Part shown: piece after piece, positions 1 through 5,516 of the stretch
Layout of the letters: every line of letters starts with the position of its first letter
How positions within the stretch are numbered: position 1 is the stretch's first letter
Assembly: GCA_024639625.1 (NCBI GenBank)
Contig: JAHEIA010000065.1
Coordinates: forward strand, 1 to 9,845
DNA length: 9,845 nucleotides
Direction of reading: 5' to 3'
Origin: Chromatiales bacterium
GTDB taxonomy: Bacteria > Pseudomonadota > Gammaproteobacteria > Chromatiales > Chromatiaceae
The notes under the pieces: generated by a model
Database searches by the model: none
What the model was told of the DNA's origin: nothing
The model's input: the letters and a program-made list of their open reading frames with translations, nothing else
Position numbers and translations under genes: made by a program

Positions 1-113
<113 letters not shown>

Positions 114-172
114 TCAAACGAGTTAAGACGAAACCCGTGCGCGGAACCCCCCACGCGACCTACCACAATTGA

Positions 173-248
173 TGGAGCCCATGACCGGAGTCGAACCGGT
201 GACCTCACCCTTACCAAGGGTGTGCTCTACCAACTGAGCTACATGGGC
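173..248 (-). tRNA. tRNA-Thr (anticodon GGT)
   Basis: On the minus strand a 76-nt cloverleaf folds completely. The 7-bp acceptor stem is GCCCATG with CATGGGC, the D-arm contains AGTTGGTA, the anticodon stem CACCC/GGGTG holds the loop TTGGTAA (anticodon GGT), and the T-arm is ACCGG-TTCGACT-CCGGT. The discriminator base is T and CCA is encoded. It is the tRNA nearest tuf; 80 bases separate it from the tuf start codon, and I see nothing there beyond the tuf ribosome binding site. It is presumably cut from the tRNA-tuf primary transcript. Confidence 0.97.
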
Positions 249-316
249 TCGAAAATCTCACCTTGCTGCTGCCGGCGGACAGCGTACCCCGTACCAAAGC
301 TGCCAGCGTCCCATTC

Positions 317-390
<74 letters not shown>

Positions 391-441
391 GCTTACCAAG
401 TCGTGCGAAGACCACCCAAATCGCCCGCTTTTCTAACCTTC

Positions 442-526
442 TGGTGGAGGGGGGAGGATTCGAACCTCCGAAGGCGGAGCCGTCAGATTTACAGTCTGAT
501 CCCTTTGGCCACTCGGGAACCCCTCC
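442..526 (-). tRNA. tRNA-Tyr (anticodon GTA)
   Basis: An 85-nt class II tRNA on the minus strand. The acceptor stem is GGAGGGG/CCCCTCC, and the anticodon stem TCAGA/TCTGA holds the loop CTGTAAA (anticodon GTA). A long variable arm, containing GGCTCCGCCTTCGG-type sequence, follows the anticodon arm. The T-arm contains GGTTCGAATCC, the discriminator is A, and CCA is encoded. It is the first gene of the tRNA-tuf operon, starting about 18 bases downstream of the -10 box at 544-549. Confidence 0.97.
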
Positions 527-543
527 CGGTTAAAGAGCGCGCT

Positions 544-572
544 ATTGTCCGTGAGCGGGAATCCCCTGTCAA
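544..572 (-). promoter_or_regulatory. sigma70 promoter of the tRNA-Tyr/Gly/Thr-tuf operon
   Basis: Reading the minus strand, a perfect -35 box TTGACA (572-567) is followed by a 17-bp spacer and a -10 box GACAAT (549-544; 4 of 6 match TATAAT). The next bases, AGCGCGC (543-537), form a GC-rich discriminator. Such discriminators are known at stable-RNA promoters under negative stringent (ppGpp) control. Transcription would begin near 537, about ten bases before tRNA-Tyr. The boxes are seen directly; stringent control is inferred. Confidence 0.8.
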
Positions 573-677
573 TAGCGCAGCCGAGATTTCCCATGGCCCG
601 ACCAAGGCGCCAGACGGTGCCGCAAATCCTTCCCCGGCCCGACACCCCGTTGTGTCCGAGCAACAGTTAGAACACTA

Positions 678-706
678 TTGACAACGGCCTTCGGCTCCGT
701 CATAGT
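678..706 (+). promoter_or_regulatory. Probable sigma70 promoter of the fadL-like gene
   Basis: A perfect -35 hexamer TTGACA (678-683) is followed by a 17-bp spacer and CATAGT (701-706; 4 of 6 match the -10 consensus). The predicted start near 713 leaves an A/T-rich 5' leader of about 115 bases before the ATG at 830. An alternative -10-like TATTAT at 725-730 has no matching -35. The promoter diverges from the tRNA-tuf promoter about 100 bp away. I see nothing definable in 573-677 between the two. Confidence 0.6.
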
Positions 707-829
707 CCCATATTAATAACAATGTATTATAAAAGCAACAAATAACCAGATAACGGAAAACAAGGGCTTCGCAACAGGTTCAACAGCGGACCGAAATACA
801 ACAACCCAAGTTTGGGAGGGTCACTAAAG

Positions 830-2275
830 ATGCTACACAAACAAAAACTCCTGGTAGCAGCCGTAGCCGGTTGCTTGGTCGCCCCCTCGGCGTTCGCAAC
901 CAATGGCTACTTCGCCCACGGCTACGGCACCAAGAGCAAGGCGCTGGCCGGTGCCGGCGTGGCGTTGCCGCAGGACTCCCTGTATTCCGCCACCAACCCG
1001 GCCGGTGGCGTCTGGGTCGGCCATCGTCTGGACGCGGGTGCCGCCCTGTTCAGCCCGCATCGCGAATTCAAGGCCACAGACGTGCCGGCGTTTCCGCCCG
1101 GGTTCCCGCCCCCCTTCCAGGGCTCTCTGCCCGGCTTCCCGCTGGAGCCCGGCAAGACCAAGAGTGACAGCAATTACTTCCTGATCCCGACCTTCGGCTG
1201 GAACAAGATGCTGTCCGACGACGCCGCCTTCGGCGTCGCGGTCTACGGCAACGGCGGCATGAACACCGACTACGATGATGATCCCGTCAGCGCGGCGCGC
1301 GGCGAGGCGGTGGATAAATTCGTCTCTCTGGCCACCGGGCAGCCGGTGTCCGGCGTCTGCCAGCCGGGGGTCTTCTGCGCCGGCAAATCAGGCGTCGACC
1401 TGTCCCAGCTATTCGTCAATCTTTCCTATTCGCGCAAGTTCGCTAACGACAAGGCGTCCTGGGGCGCGGGCCTGATCCTCGCCGCGCAGCGCTTCAAGGC
1501 CAAGGGCCTGGCCTTCTTCTCGCCCTTCACGGAAACCGCGGTGAAAGGCGGTATACCCACCAAGCTGACCAACAACGGCTACGACTGGTCCTACGGCGCG
1601 GGATTGAAAATCGGTGCGCAGGGCGAGGTGTATCCGGGCGTGACCCTGGCCGCTTCTTACCAGACCAAGACCTGGATGACCAAGTTCGACGACTACAAGG
1701 ATCTGTTCGCCAACGGCGGCGAGTTCGACATCCCGCCCACCGCCACCATCGGCCTGGCCTGGAAACCCGCGCCGCAGCACACCCTTCTGCTGGACTACCA
1801 GTACATCTGGTACGAGTCGGTGGACGCCATCAGCAACCCCAACGACCTAGCGACCCGCTGCAGCCCGCTCAACCCGTCGGGCTTCAACCCGAGCTACTGC
1901 CTCGGCGGCAGCAAGGGCGCCGGATTCGGCTGGGAGAACACCGGGGTCATCAAGGTTGGCTGGCAGTTCGAGTACAACCCCACCTGGACCTTCCGTCTCG
2001 GCTACAGCCACAACGATCAGCCGATCCCCAAGTCTGAGGTCGTCTTCAACACCCTGGCGCCGGGCGTCGTAGAGAACCACATCACCGCCGGATTCACGCA
2101 GAAGCTGAGCAAGAAGAACGAGTGGAGCCTGTCGGCGATGTACGCCCCGAAGACGGACATCAAGGGCCGCAACCAGTTCACCGGGGCCCCGGACGGATCG
2201 ATCCCCGCGCAGGACGTGACGATCAGCATGGACCAGTGGGAGATCGAGGCCAGCTTCGGCTTCCTCTGGGACTAA
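830..2275 (+). CDS. FadL/OMPP1/TodX-family outer-membrane transport protein
   Basis: The predicted protein is a 481-residue outer-membrane beta-barrel of the family that imports long-chain fatty acids and other hydrophobic compounds. Residues 1-23 are a signal peptide (KQK, then a hydrophobic core, cleavage after AFA). The mature start TNGYFAHGYGTKSKALAGAG and the NPAG motif at 56-59 are characteristic of the FadL N-terminal hatch. The length suits the family (E. coli FadL is about 446 residues). The chain ends in alternating aromatic and polar residues (SFGFLWD), as expected of a last barrel strand. Four cysteines fall as two close pairs, C177/C183 and C344/C357, probably in surface loops. 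A TTG at 812 could add six residues, but GGGAGGG at 814-820 sits ten bases before the ATG at 830, which I chose. The gene appears to be a single-gene transcription unit with its own terminator. The exact substrate cannot be told. Confidence 0.93.
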   Translation: MLHKQKLLVAAVAGCLVAPSAFATNGYFAHGYGTKSKALAGAGVALPQDSLYSATNPAGGVWVGHRLDAGAALFSPHREFKATDVPAFPPGFPPPFQGSLPGFPLEPGKTKSDSNYFLIPTFGWNKMLSDDAAFGVAVYGNGGMNTDYDDDPVSAARGEAVDKFVSLATGQPVSGVCQPGVFCAGKSGVDLSQLFVNLSYSRKFANDKASWGAGLILAAQRFKAKGLAFFSPFTETAVKGGIPTKLTNNGYDWSYGAGLKIGAQGEVYPGVTLAASYQTKTWMTKFDDYKDLFANGGEFDIPPTATIGLAWKPAPQHTLLLDYQYIWYESVDAISNPNDLATRCSPLNPSGFNPSYCLGGSKGAGFGWENTGVIKVGWQFEYNPTWTFRLGYSHNDQPIPKSEVVFNTLAPGVVENHITAGFTQKLSKKNEWSLSAMYAPKTDIKGRNQFTGAPDGSIPAQDVTISMDQWEIEASFGFLWD

Positions 2276-2300
2276 ACGCAGAACTCCTCAATGCTAGACC

Positions 2301-2326
2301 GAGGCCGCCTCCGGGCGGCCTTTTTT
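2301..2326 (+). terminator. Intrinsic terminator after the fadL-like gene
   Basis: A 7-bp GC stem, GGCCGCC (2303-2309) with GGCGGCC (2314-2320), closes a TCCG loop and is followed immediately by six T (2321-2326). It begins 25 bases after the stop codon. The opposite strand lacks a downstream T-run, so it should act only on rightward transcription. Confidence 0.93.
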
Positions 2327-2434
2327 GTGCCTTCCAAGCAGCAGGGCAAAAAAGGGGGCCAGGTATGAACGGCACTTACTTAACGAAACTGCCCTGAAGT
2401 TCAGCGCGCTCCGGGGCGTTCGAGTCGAGGGCGT

Positions 2435-2454
2435 CTGCAGCAAGGATGCTGCAG
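2435..2454 (+). repeat. Perfect 8-bp hairpin with AGGA tetraloop
   Basis: CTGCAGCA (2435-2442) pairs exactly with TGCTGCAG (2447-2454) around the loop AGGA. As plus-strand RNA, the loop region reads CAAGGATG, which matches the core of the CsrA/RsmA binding consensus with GGA at the hairpin tip. It lies inside the 2348-2640 element and is the first of two similar hairpins. Confidence 0.7.
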
Positions 2455-2515
2455 TCGAGCCTCCAGGGGTGAGGCCGAGCAGGAAAATCGCCGGTGACGC
2501 TTTTTCCGGCCGAAC

Positions 2516-2539
2516 GGGCTCACCACGGATGGCGAGCCC
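2516..2539 (+). repeat. 10-bp hairpin with CGGA tetraloop
   Basis: GGGCTC-A-CCA (2516-2525) pairs with TGG-C-GAGCCC (2530-2539), with one A/C mismatch, around the loop CGGA. It has the same architecture as the hairpin at 2435-2454 (stem, NGGA loop, then T) but different stem letters, so the shape is conserved rather than the sequence. A third GGATG, inside CAGGGATGT at 2557-2565, has only a weak 3-bp stem around GGGA. Confidence 0.65.
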
Positions 2540-2644
2540 TGGACCTGCCAGCGCAGCAGGGATGTACGGCGTCCCTCGGGTCGAATGAGCCGGCGCGAGA
2601 ATGCCTAAAGTCAGTGCCTTTGGGGCCAGGTACCTTTTTTAAGG

Positions 2645-3244
2645 TCAATCCGCTGGCGACCGGGACGGCGCGTGTAGGCGATTCATCGCCCGCTGCATCT
2701 CGCCGAGCAGGATCTCGGGCAATGCCGCCAGCGCTTGGCCCAAACCTTCCTCGATCGCCTGCCGATCCGCCCTTGACGGCCGGCTCAGCACGTAGTCCAC
2801 CACCACGCGGGAGTTCCCGGGATGTCCAATGCCGATGCGCAGGCGGTAGAAACCCGGGTCACCCAGCACTGCCAAGATGTCGCGCAAACCGTTGTGTCCG
2901 GCATGGCCGCCGCCCTGCTTGAGGCGCACCGCACCGGCCGGCAGATCCAACTCATCATGGGCCACCAGGACCTGTTGCGGTTGGAGTCGAAAATAGCGCA
3001 TCAACGCGGCGACCGCTTGACCGCTTCGGTTCATGAAGGTGCTGGGTTTCAGCAGCCGGCAATCGGCTCCCGCGATCCGGCCAACCGCCACCTGTGCATG
3101 GAACTTCGACTCCGTGCGGAACACGCTGCCCCAATCCTGAGCCACGCGATCCGCGAACCAGAACCCGGCGTTGTGTCGGGTGTCCTGGTACTCGCCGCCC
3201 GGATTCCCGAGACCAACGATCAACCGGATGGGGAGCGATTCCAT
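2645..3244 (-). CDS. pth: Peptidyl-tRNA hydrolase
   Basis: Pth is a cytoplasmic enzyme that cleaves the ester bond of peptidyl-tRNAs released prematurely from ribosomes, recycling the tRNA. The 199-residue protein has the normal family length (E. coli 194). All the usual active-site positions are visible: N14 in VGLGNPG, catalytic H24 in TRHNAGF, N72 in STFMN, D97 in AHDELDLP, and N118 in GGGHAGHNGL. The start at 3244 fits the family N-terminus (MESLPIRLIVGLGN), although no strong Shine-Dalgarno precedes it. It lies 115 bases downstream of rplY on the same strand, the usual prs-rplY-pth order. Its stop codon is only five bases from the right end of the repeat-like element. The gene I would expect next in many relatives, ychF, is absent. 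Confidence 0.97.
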   Translation of the reverse strand: MESLPIRLIVGLGNPGGEYQDTRHNAGFWFADRVAQDWGSVFRTESKFHAQVAVGRIAGADCRLLKPSTFMNRSGQAVAALMRYFRLQPQQVLVAHDELDLPAGAVRLKQGGGHAGHNGLRDILAVLGDPGFYRLRIGIGHPGNSRVVVDYVLSRPSRADRQAIEEGLGQALAALPEILLGEMQRAMNRLHAPSRSPAD

Positions 3245-3276
3245 ACCAACGAGAGGGATAGGAGCGTTAGAACCTT

Positions 3277-3353
3277 GGTGCTGGCGAAACGCGCAGCACC
3301 CCGAGGAAGGGCGGAGCGGCAGGGCACGAGTAACCGCCCCCCGGCCGCTCCGC
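3277..3353 (-). other. Two hairpins in the rplY-pth spacer
   Basis: The spacer read on the minus strand contains two stems. The first is a perfect 10-bp stem, GCGGAGCGGC (3353-3344) with GCCGCTCCGC (3320-3311) and a 23-nt loop, starting seven bases after the rplY stop. The second is GGTGCTG-C-GCG (3300-3290) with CGC-CAGCACC (3286-3277): ten base pairs, a one-base bulge and a TTT loop. Neither is followed by a T-run, so they look more like processing, stability or rho-independent-like pause structures than classical terminators. Their function is unknown. Confidence 0.5.
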
Positions 3354-3359
3354 GCAGTA

Positions 3360-4007
3360 TTAGTCTTCGCTCTCGGGGGAAGGAACGGCCCCTTCTTCCT
3401 CTTCCTCGCCCTCTCCCTCGACCTCTTCCGTTTCCGCCTTTTGCGTCTGGATACTCAGTATCAGGTCGTTGTTTCCGGCCGCCAGGGATGGGATCTCTAC
3501 CCCTTCCGGCAGTATCAGGTCGGAGAGGTGCAGGGAATCGCCCAACTCCAGTTGCGAGGCGTCAACCTCAATGAACTCGGGCAGGTTACCCGGCAGACAG
3601 GAGACCTCCACATCGGTCAGGGCGTGGGCCACGATTCCGCCTTTCTTGACGCCCGGCGCCAGTTCTTCGCCTACGAAATGCAGCGGCACGTTGACCTTCA
3701 GCTTTTCACTGAAGCTGACCCGTTGCAAATCAACATGGATGACGAAAGGCTTGCTCGGGTGCCGCTGCAGGTCTTTCAGTACGACCTTTTGCGTTTCCCC
3801 GCCGAGATGCACGTCTAGGATGTGCGAGTAGAAGGCCTCGTTCCCGAGCCGCCGCAACAGCTCGTTGTGTTGCAGGCTGATCATCTCGGGATCCTTGCGC
3901 GCCCCGTAGATGACCCCGGGCACCAGGCCCGCGCGACGCAGGCGGCGGCTCGCACCCTTCCCCTTGTCGTCGCGCGGTTGCGCATCAATTTCGTAGCTGA
4001 CACTCAT
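3360..4007 (-). CDS. rplY: 50S ribosomal protein L25, long (TL5/Ctc) form
   Basis: L25 binds 5S rRNA in the large ribosomal subunit. The 215-residue protein is the long form: an N-terminal L25 domain (about residues 1-95, from MSVSYEIDAQPRDDKGKGAS through SKPFVIHVDLQRV), a C-terminal TL5/Ctc beta domain (about 100-190), and a strongly acidic tail (EGEGEEEEEG) ending in SPESED. E. coli L25 has only the first domain (94 residues). I chose the ATG at 4007-4005 because GGAGAAG (4017-4011) precedes it closely and it matches the family start. An in-frame extension to 4085 has no family support. It sits between prs and pth in the conserved order, 114 bases after prs. The role of the acidic tail is unknown, but similar tails are common in long L25 proteins. 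Confidence 0.96.
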   Translation of the reverse strand: MSVSYEIDAQPRDDKGKGASRRLRRAGLVPGVIYGARKDPEMISLQHNELLRRLGNEAFYSHILDVHLGGETQKVVLKDLQRHPSKPFVIHVDLQRVSFSEKLKVNVPLHFVGEELAPGVKKGGIVAHALTDVEVSCLPGNLPEFIEVDASQLELGDSLHLSDLILPEGVEIPSLAAGNNDLILSIQTQKAETEEVEGEGEEEEEGAVPSPESED

Positions 4008-4077
4008 CGTCTTCTCCAATTTGCTAAGGATCGGCACGCCCTTCGCCTCGCGACCAAGGCACTGGACGGACGCCAAG

Positions 4078-4109
4078 AAAAACACGGGCCTGAGTAAACC
4101 GACAAGCCC
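4078..4109 (-). terminator. Possible weak terminator or attenuator between prs and rplY
   Basis: On the minus strand GGGCTTG (4109-4103) pairs with CAGGCCC (4092-4086): seven pairs including one G-T wobble, with a 10-nt loop. Three bases later comes a run of five T (4082-4078). It starts 12 bases after the prs stop codon. The long loop and the gap before the T-run make it weak, so partial read-through into rplY is likely. I see no convincing separate promoter for rplY. Confidence 0.45.
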
Positions 4110-4121
4110 CTTACCTGCCAG

Positions 4122-5078
4122 TCAGTCGATAAACAGCGAGCTTACCGACTCGTGGTTGCTGATTCGCCGCACGGTTTCCGCCAGCAATTCCGCGATGCTC
4201 AGCTGGCGGATCCTGTCGCACTGTTTCGCCTCCGGGCGCAACGGGATGGTATTGGAAACTACCAATTCGTCCAGCACCGAGCCCTCGATGTTCGCCACCG
4301 CCGGTCCTGAAAGCACCGGATGGGTGCAATAGGCGACCACCCGCGCCGCACCCTGCGCCTTCAGCGCCTGGGCTGCCTGGCAGAGCGTTCCCGCAGTGTC
4401 CACGAGGTCGTCGATCAGAACGCAACTGCGCCCCTCGACGTCACCAATGATGTTCATGATCTTGGCCTCGTTGGCCCGCGGCCGCCGCTTGTCGATGATC
4501 GCAAGCTCCGCGTCGTCGAGGCGCTTGGCCAGCGCCCGCGCCCGCACTACACCGCCGACGTCCGGCGAAACCACGATCAGACGCGGATACTTCTGCCGCC
4601 ACACGTCGCCGAGCAAGATCGGCGACGCATAGACATTATCCACCGGAATATCGAAGAAACCCTGAATCTGATCTGCATGCAGATCCATGGTAAGCACCCG
4701 GTCCGCCCCTGCGCTTGCGATCATCTTGGCTGCCAAGCGCGCGGTGATCGGCACCCTGGCGGAACGGGGTCGGCGATCCTGCCGCGCATAGCCGAAATAG
4801 GGGATCACGGCAGTCACCCGGCCCGCTGATGCCCAGCGCATCGCGTCAATCATCACCAACAGTTCCATGAGATTGTCGTTGGTGGGCGCAGATGTAGGCT
4901 GAACGATGAACACGTCCCGGCCGCGAACATTTTCCTGGACCTCGGCCATCACCTCGCCGTCGCTGAACTGGCCGACGATTGCCTTGCCGATCGGCAAATT
5001 GAGGTAGCAGGCGATCTCCTGCGCTAATTCCGGGTTCGCGTTTCCCGTGAAGACCATCATGCCGCTGCTGGCGGTCAT
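4122..5078 (-). CDS. prs: Ribose-phosphate pyrophosphokinase (PRPP synthetase, class I)
   Basis: This cytoplasmic enzyme transfers pyrophosphate from ATP to ribose 5-phosphate, giving PRPP for purine, pyrimidine, NAD, histidine and tryptophan synthesis. The 318-residue protein has the usual length (E. coli 315). Family motifs appear in order: FSDGE (38-42), ENVRG (49-53), the ATP-binding flexible segment [14 protein letters not shown] (97-110), [11 protein letters not shown] (132-142) with H134, DKRRPRAN (196-203), and the PRPP-binding loop [12 protein letters not shown] (220-231). The loop has Ala229 where E. coli has Gly, a mild change. A GTG at 5081 is directly before the ATG at 5078; AGGAG at 5091-5087 is spaced five bases from the GTG and eight from the ATG, so I prefer the ATG. 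It lies downstream of tRNA-Gln in the classical ispE-tRNA-Gln-prs order. Confidence 0.97.
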   Translation of the reverse strand: MTASSGMMVFTGNANPELAQEIACYLNLPIGKAIVGQFSDGEVMAEVQENVRGRDVFIVQPTSAPTNDNLMELLVMIDAMRWASAGRVTAVIPYFGYARQDRRPRSARVPITARLAAKMIASAGADRVLTMDLHADQIQGFFDIPVDNVYASPILLGDVWRQKYPRLIVVSPDVGGVVRARALAKRLDDAELAIIDKRRPRANEAKIMNIIGDVEGRSCVLIDDLVDTAGTLCQAAQALKAQGAARVVAYCTHPVLSGPAVANIEGSVLDELVVSNTIPLRPEAKQCDRIRQLSIAELLAETVRRISNHESVSSLFID

Positions 5079-5168
5079 CACCCAATCTCCTGGTTAGCGC
5101 AGGGACAAGCACGTCCGGACCCGAGAGTCTATTTCGGGCTCCCGCCACGCCGAGCCGAGACATCGTCT

Positions 5169-5207
5169 TCGCGGCGGCCGCTTCTGTGTGGCTGGGGTGC
5201 CAGGATT
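5169..5207 (-). repeat. Second copy of the tRNA-Gln 3' end plus flank (39-bp direct repeat, downstream copy)
   Basis: These 39 bases match 5336-5374 with a single mismatch (5188 against 5355), at a distance of 167 bp. In the tRNA direction the copy holds the last three T-loop bases, the 3' strands of the T-stem and acceptor stem, the discriminator G and CCA (5207-5189), then 20 bases of 3' flank rich in GGCCGCCGC. The 5' part of the tRNA is missing, so it is not a functional tRNA. It resembles a tRNA-end duplication such as an integration would leave, or the relic of a lost second tRNA. Confidence 0.85.
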
Positions 5208-5212
5208 GCTCC

Positions 5213-5345
5213 GGGCCTCCTGCCCTACGCCCCTCCGGGGTCAGCGCCGTTGCGCTGCGCTGTCCAAGCCCGCTCCCGGCGGGCTTGTCGAACCTCGAAG
5301 GTTCTCATCCTGCCACCCCCTGCTATGGTGCCGCCTCGCGGCGGC
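5213..5345 (-). other. Run of six small hairpins between the two tRNA-Gln 3' ends
   Basis: The interval is nearly filled by adjacent stem-loops (given as plus coordinates): GGGC/GCCC (5213-5225), CCCC/GGGG (5230-5240), AGCGC/GCGCT (5243-5256), AAGCCCGC/GCGGGCTT (5266-5286), GAACCT/AGGTTC (5290-5304), and GCCGCC/GGCGGC (5330-5345). All are perfect stems of 4-8 bp with loops of 3-5 bases. In the direction of transcription from tRNA-Gln to prs it would form a highly structured RNA in the prs leader. There is no open reading frame worth naming. The rest of 5092-5355 holds only the prs ribosome binding site and the 39-bp repeat. Confidence 0.6.
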
Positions 5346-5374
5346 CGCTTCTGTTTGGCTGGGGTGCCAGGATT
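5336..5374 (-). repeat. First copy of the 39-bp direct repeat (tRNA-Gln 3' end plus flank)
   Basis: This is the copy belonging to the intact tRNA-Gln: 19 bases of the tRNA 3' end (5374-5356) and 20 bases of downstream flank (5355-5336). Its partner at 5169-5207 differs at one base. The identity extends through the non-tRNA flank, so it is a duplication of the locus and not chance tRNA similarity. Confidence 0.85.
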
Positions 5375-5430
5375 CGAACCTGGGCATGCTGGGATCAAAA
5401 CCCAGTGCCTTACCGCTTGGCTACACCCCA
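5356..5430 (-). tRNA. tRNA-Gln (anticodon TTG)
   Basis: A 75-nt minus-strand cloverleaf. The acceptor stem is TGGGGTG/CACCCCA, and the anticodon stem CTGGG/CCCAG holds the loop TTTTGAT (anticodon TTG). The T-arm is CCAGG-TTCGAAT-CCTGG, the discriminator is G, and CCA is encoded. The weak first acceptor pair (T-A) is typical of tRNA-Gln and is recognised by GlnRS. It lies between ispE and prs, its standard position in many gammaproteobacteria. The 86-base spacer to ispE (5431-5516) shows no convincing promoter, so it may be cotranscribed with ispE. Confidence 0.97.
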
Positions 5431-5516
5431 AAAAATCGATCCAGATCGTTCCCTGATTTGCCGCCTGCCGAAGAAGCACAGCGCGTCACCAAGACTTTTC
5501 CACGGCCGGCCCCAGT

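Larger units (their letters stand above)
2348..2640. repeat. Non-coding element with imperfect inverted ends; possible small mobile element or its remnant
   Basis: This fills the gap between the fadL terminator and pth; no believable gene lies in 2327-2644. The left end reads AAAAAAGG (2348-2355), then GGCACTTACTTAA at 2371-2383. Read inward on the opposite strand, the right end gives AAAAAAGG (2640-2633), then GGCACTGACTTTA (2618-2606). The inverted ends therefore match at 8 of 8 and 11 of 13 positions with nearly equal spacing (23 and 22 bases). Between these blocks both ends carry GGGGCCAGGTA (2355-2365 and 2622-2632) in the same, not inverted, orientation. A further CAGGGC/GCCCTG pair (2342-2347, 2391-2396) brackets the left end. 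No transposase gene and no clear target-site duplication are present. From memory, ends of this look accompany IS200/REP-type transposases in gammaproteobacteria; I could not verify that here. Confidence 0.6.

Noticed and set aside
812..829. TTG start adding six residues to the fadL-like protein
   Set aside because: The Shine-Dalgarno GGGAGGG lies within that extension and is correctly placed for the ATG at 830; the signal peptide also begins there.
863..874. Lipobox-like VAGC in the signal peptide of the fadL-like protein
   Set aside because: The hydrophobic stretch before it is too short, and a good signal peptidase I site (AFA before TNGYF) matches the conserved FadL mature start.
2325..2922. 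Two rightward open frames across the repeat element and into pth
   Set aside because: They have no recognisable domain or good ribosome binding site, and one runs antisense through pth. They are open only because of high GC. The transcripts would also start inside or after the terminator.
5189..5207. A second tRNA-Gln gene or tRNA pseudogene
   Set aside because: Only the last 19 bases of the tRNA are present; there is no anticodon or D-arm. I describe it as a repeat instead.
5213..5345. CRISPR array or classical attenuator for prs
   Set aside because: The hairpins differ in sequence and spacing, so they are not direct repeats with spacers. No leader peptide or T-run terminator is associated with them.
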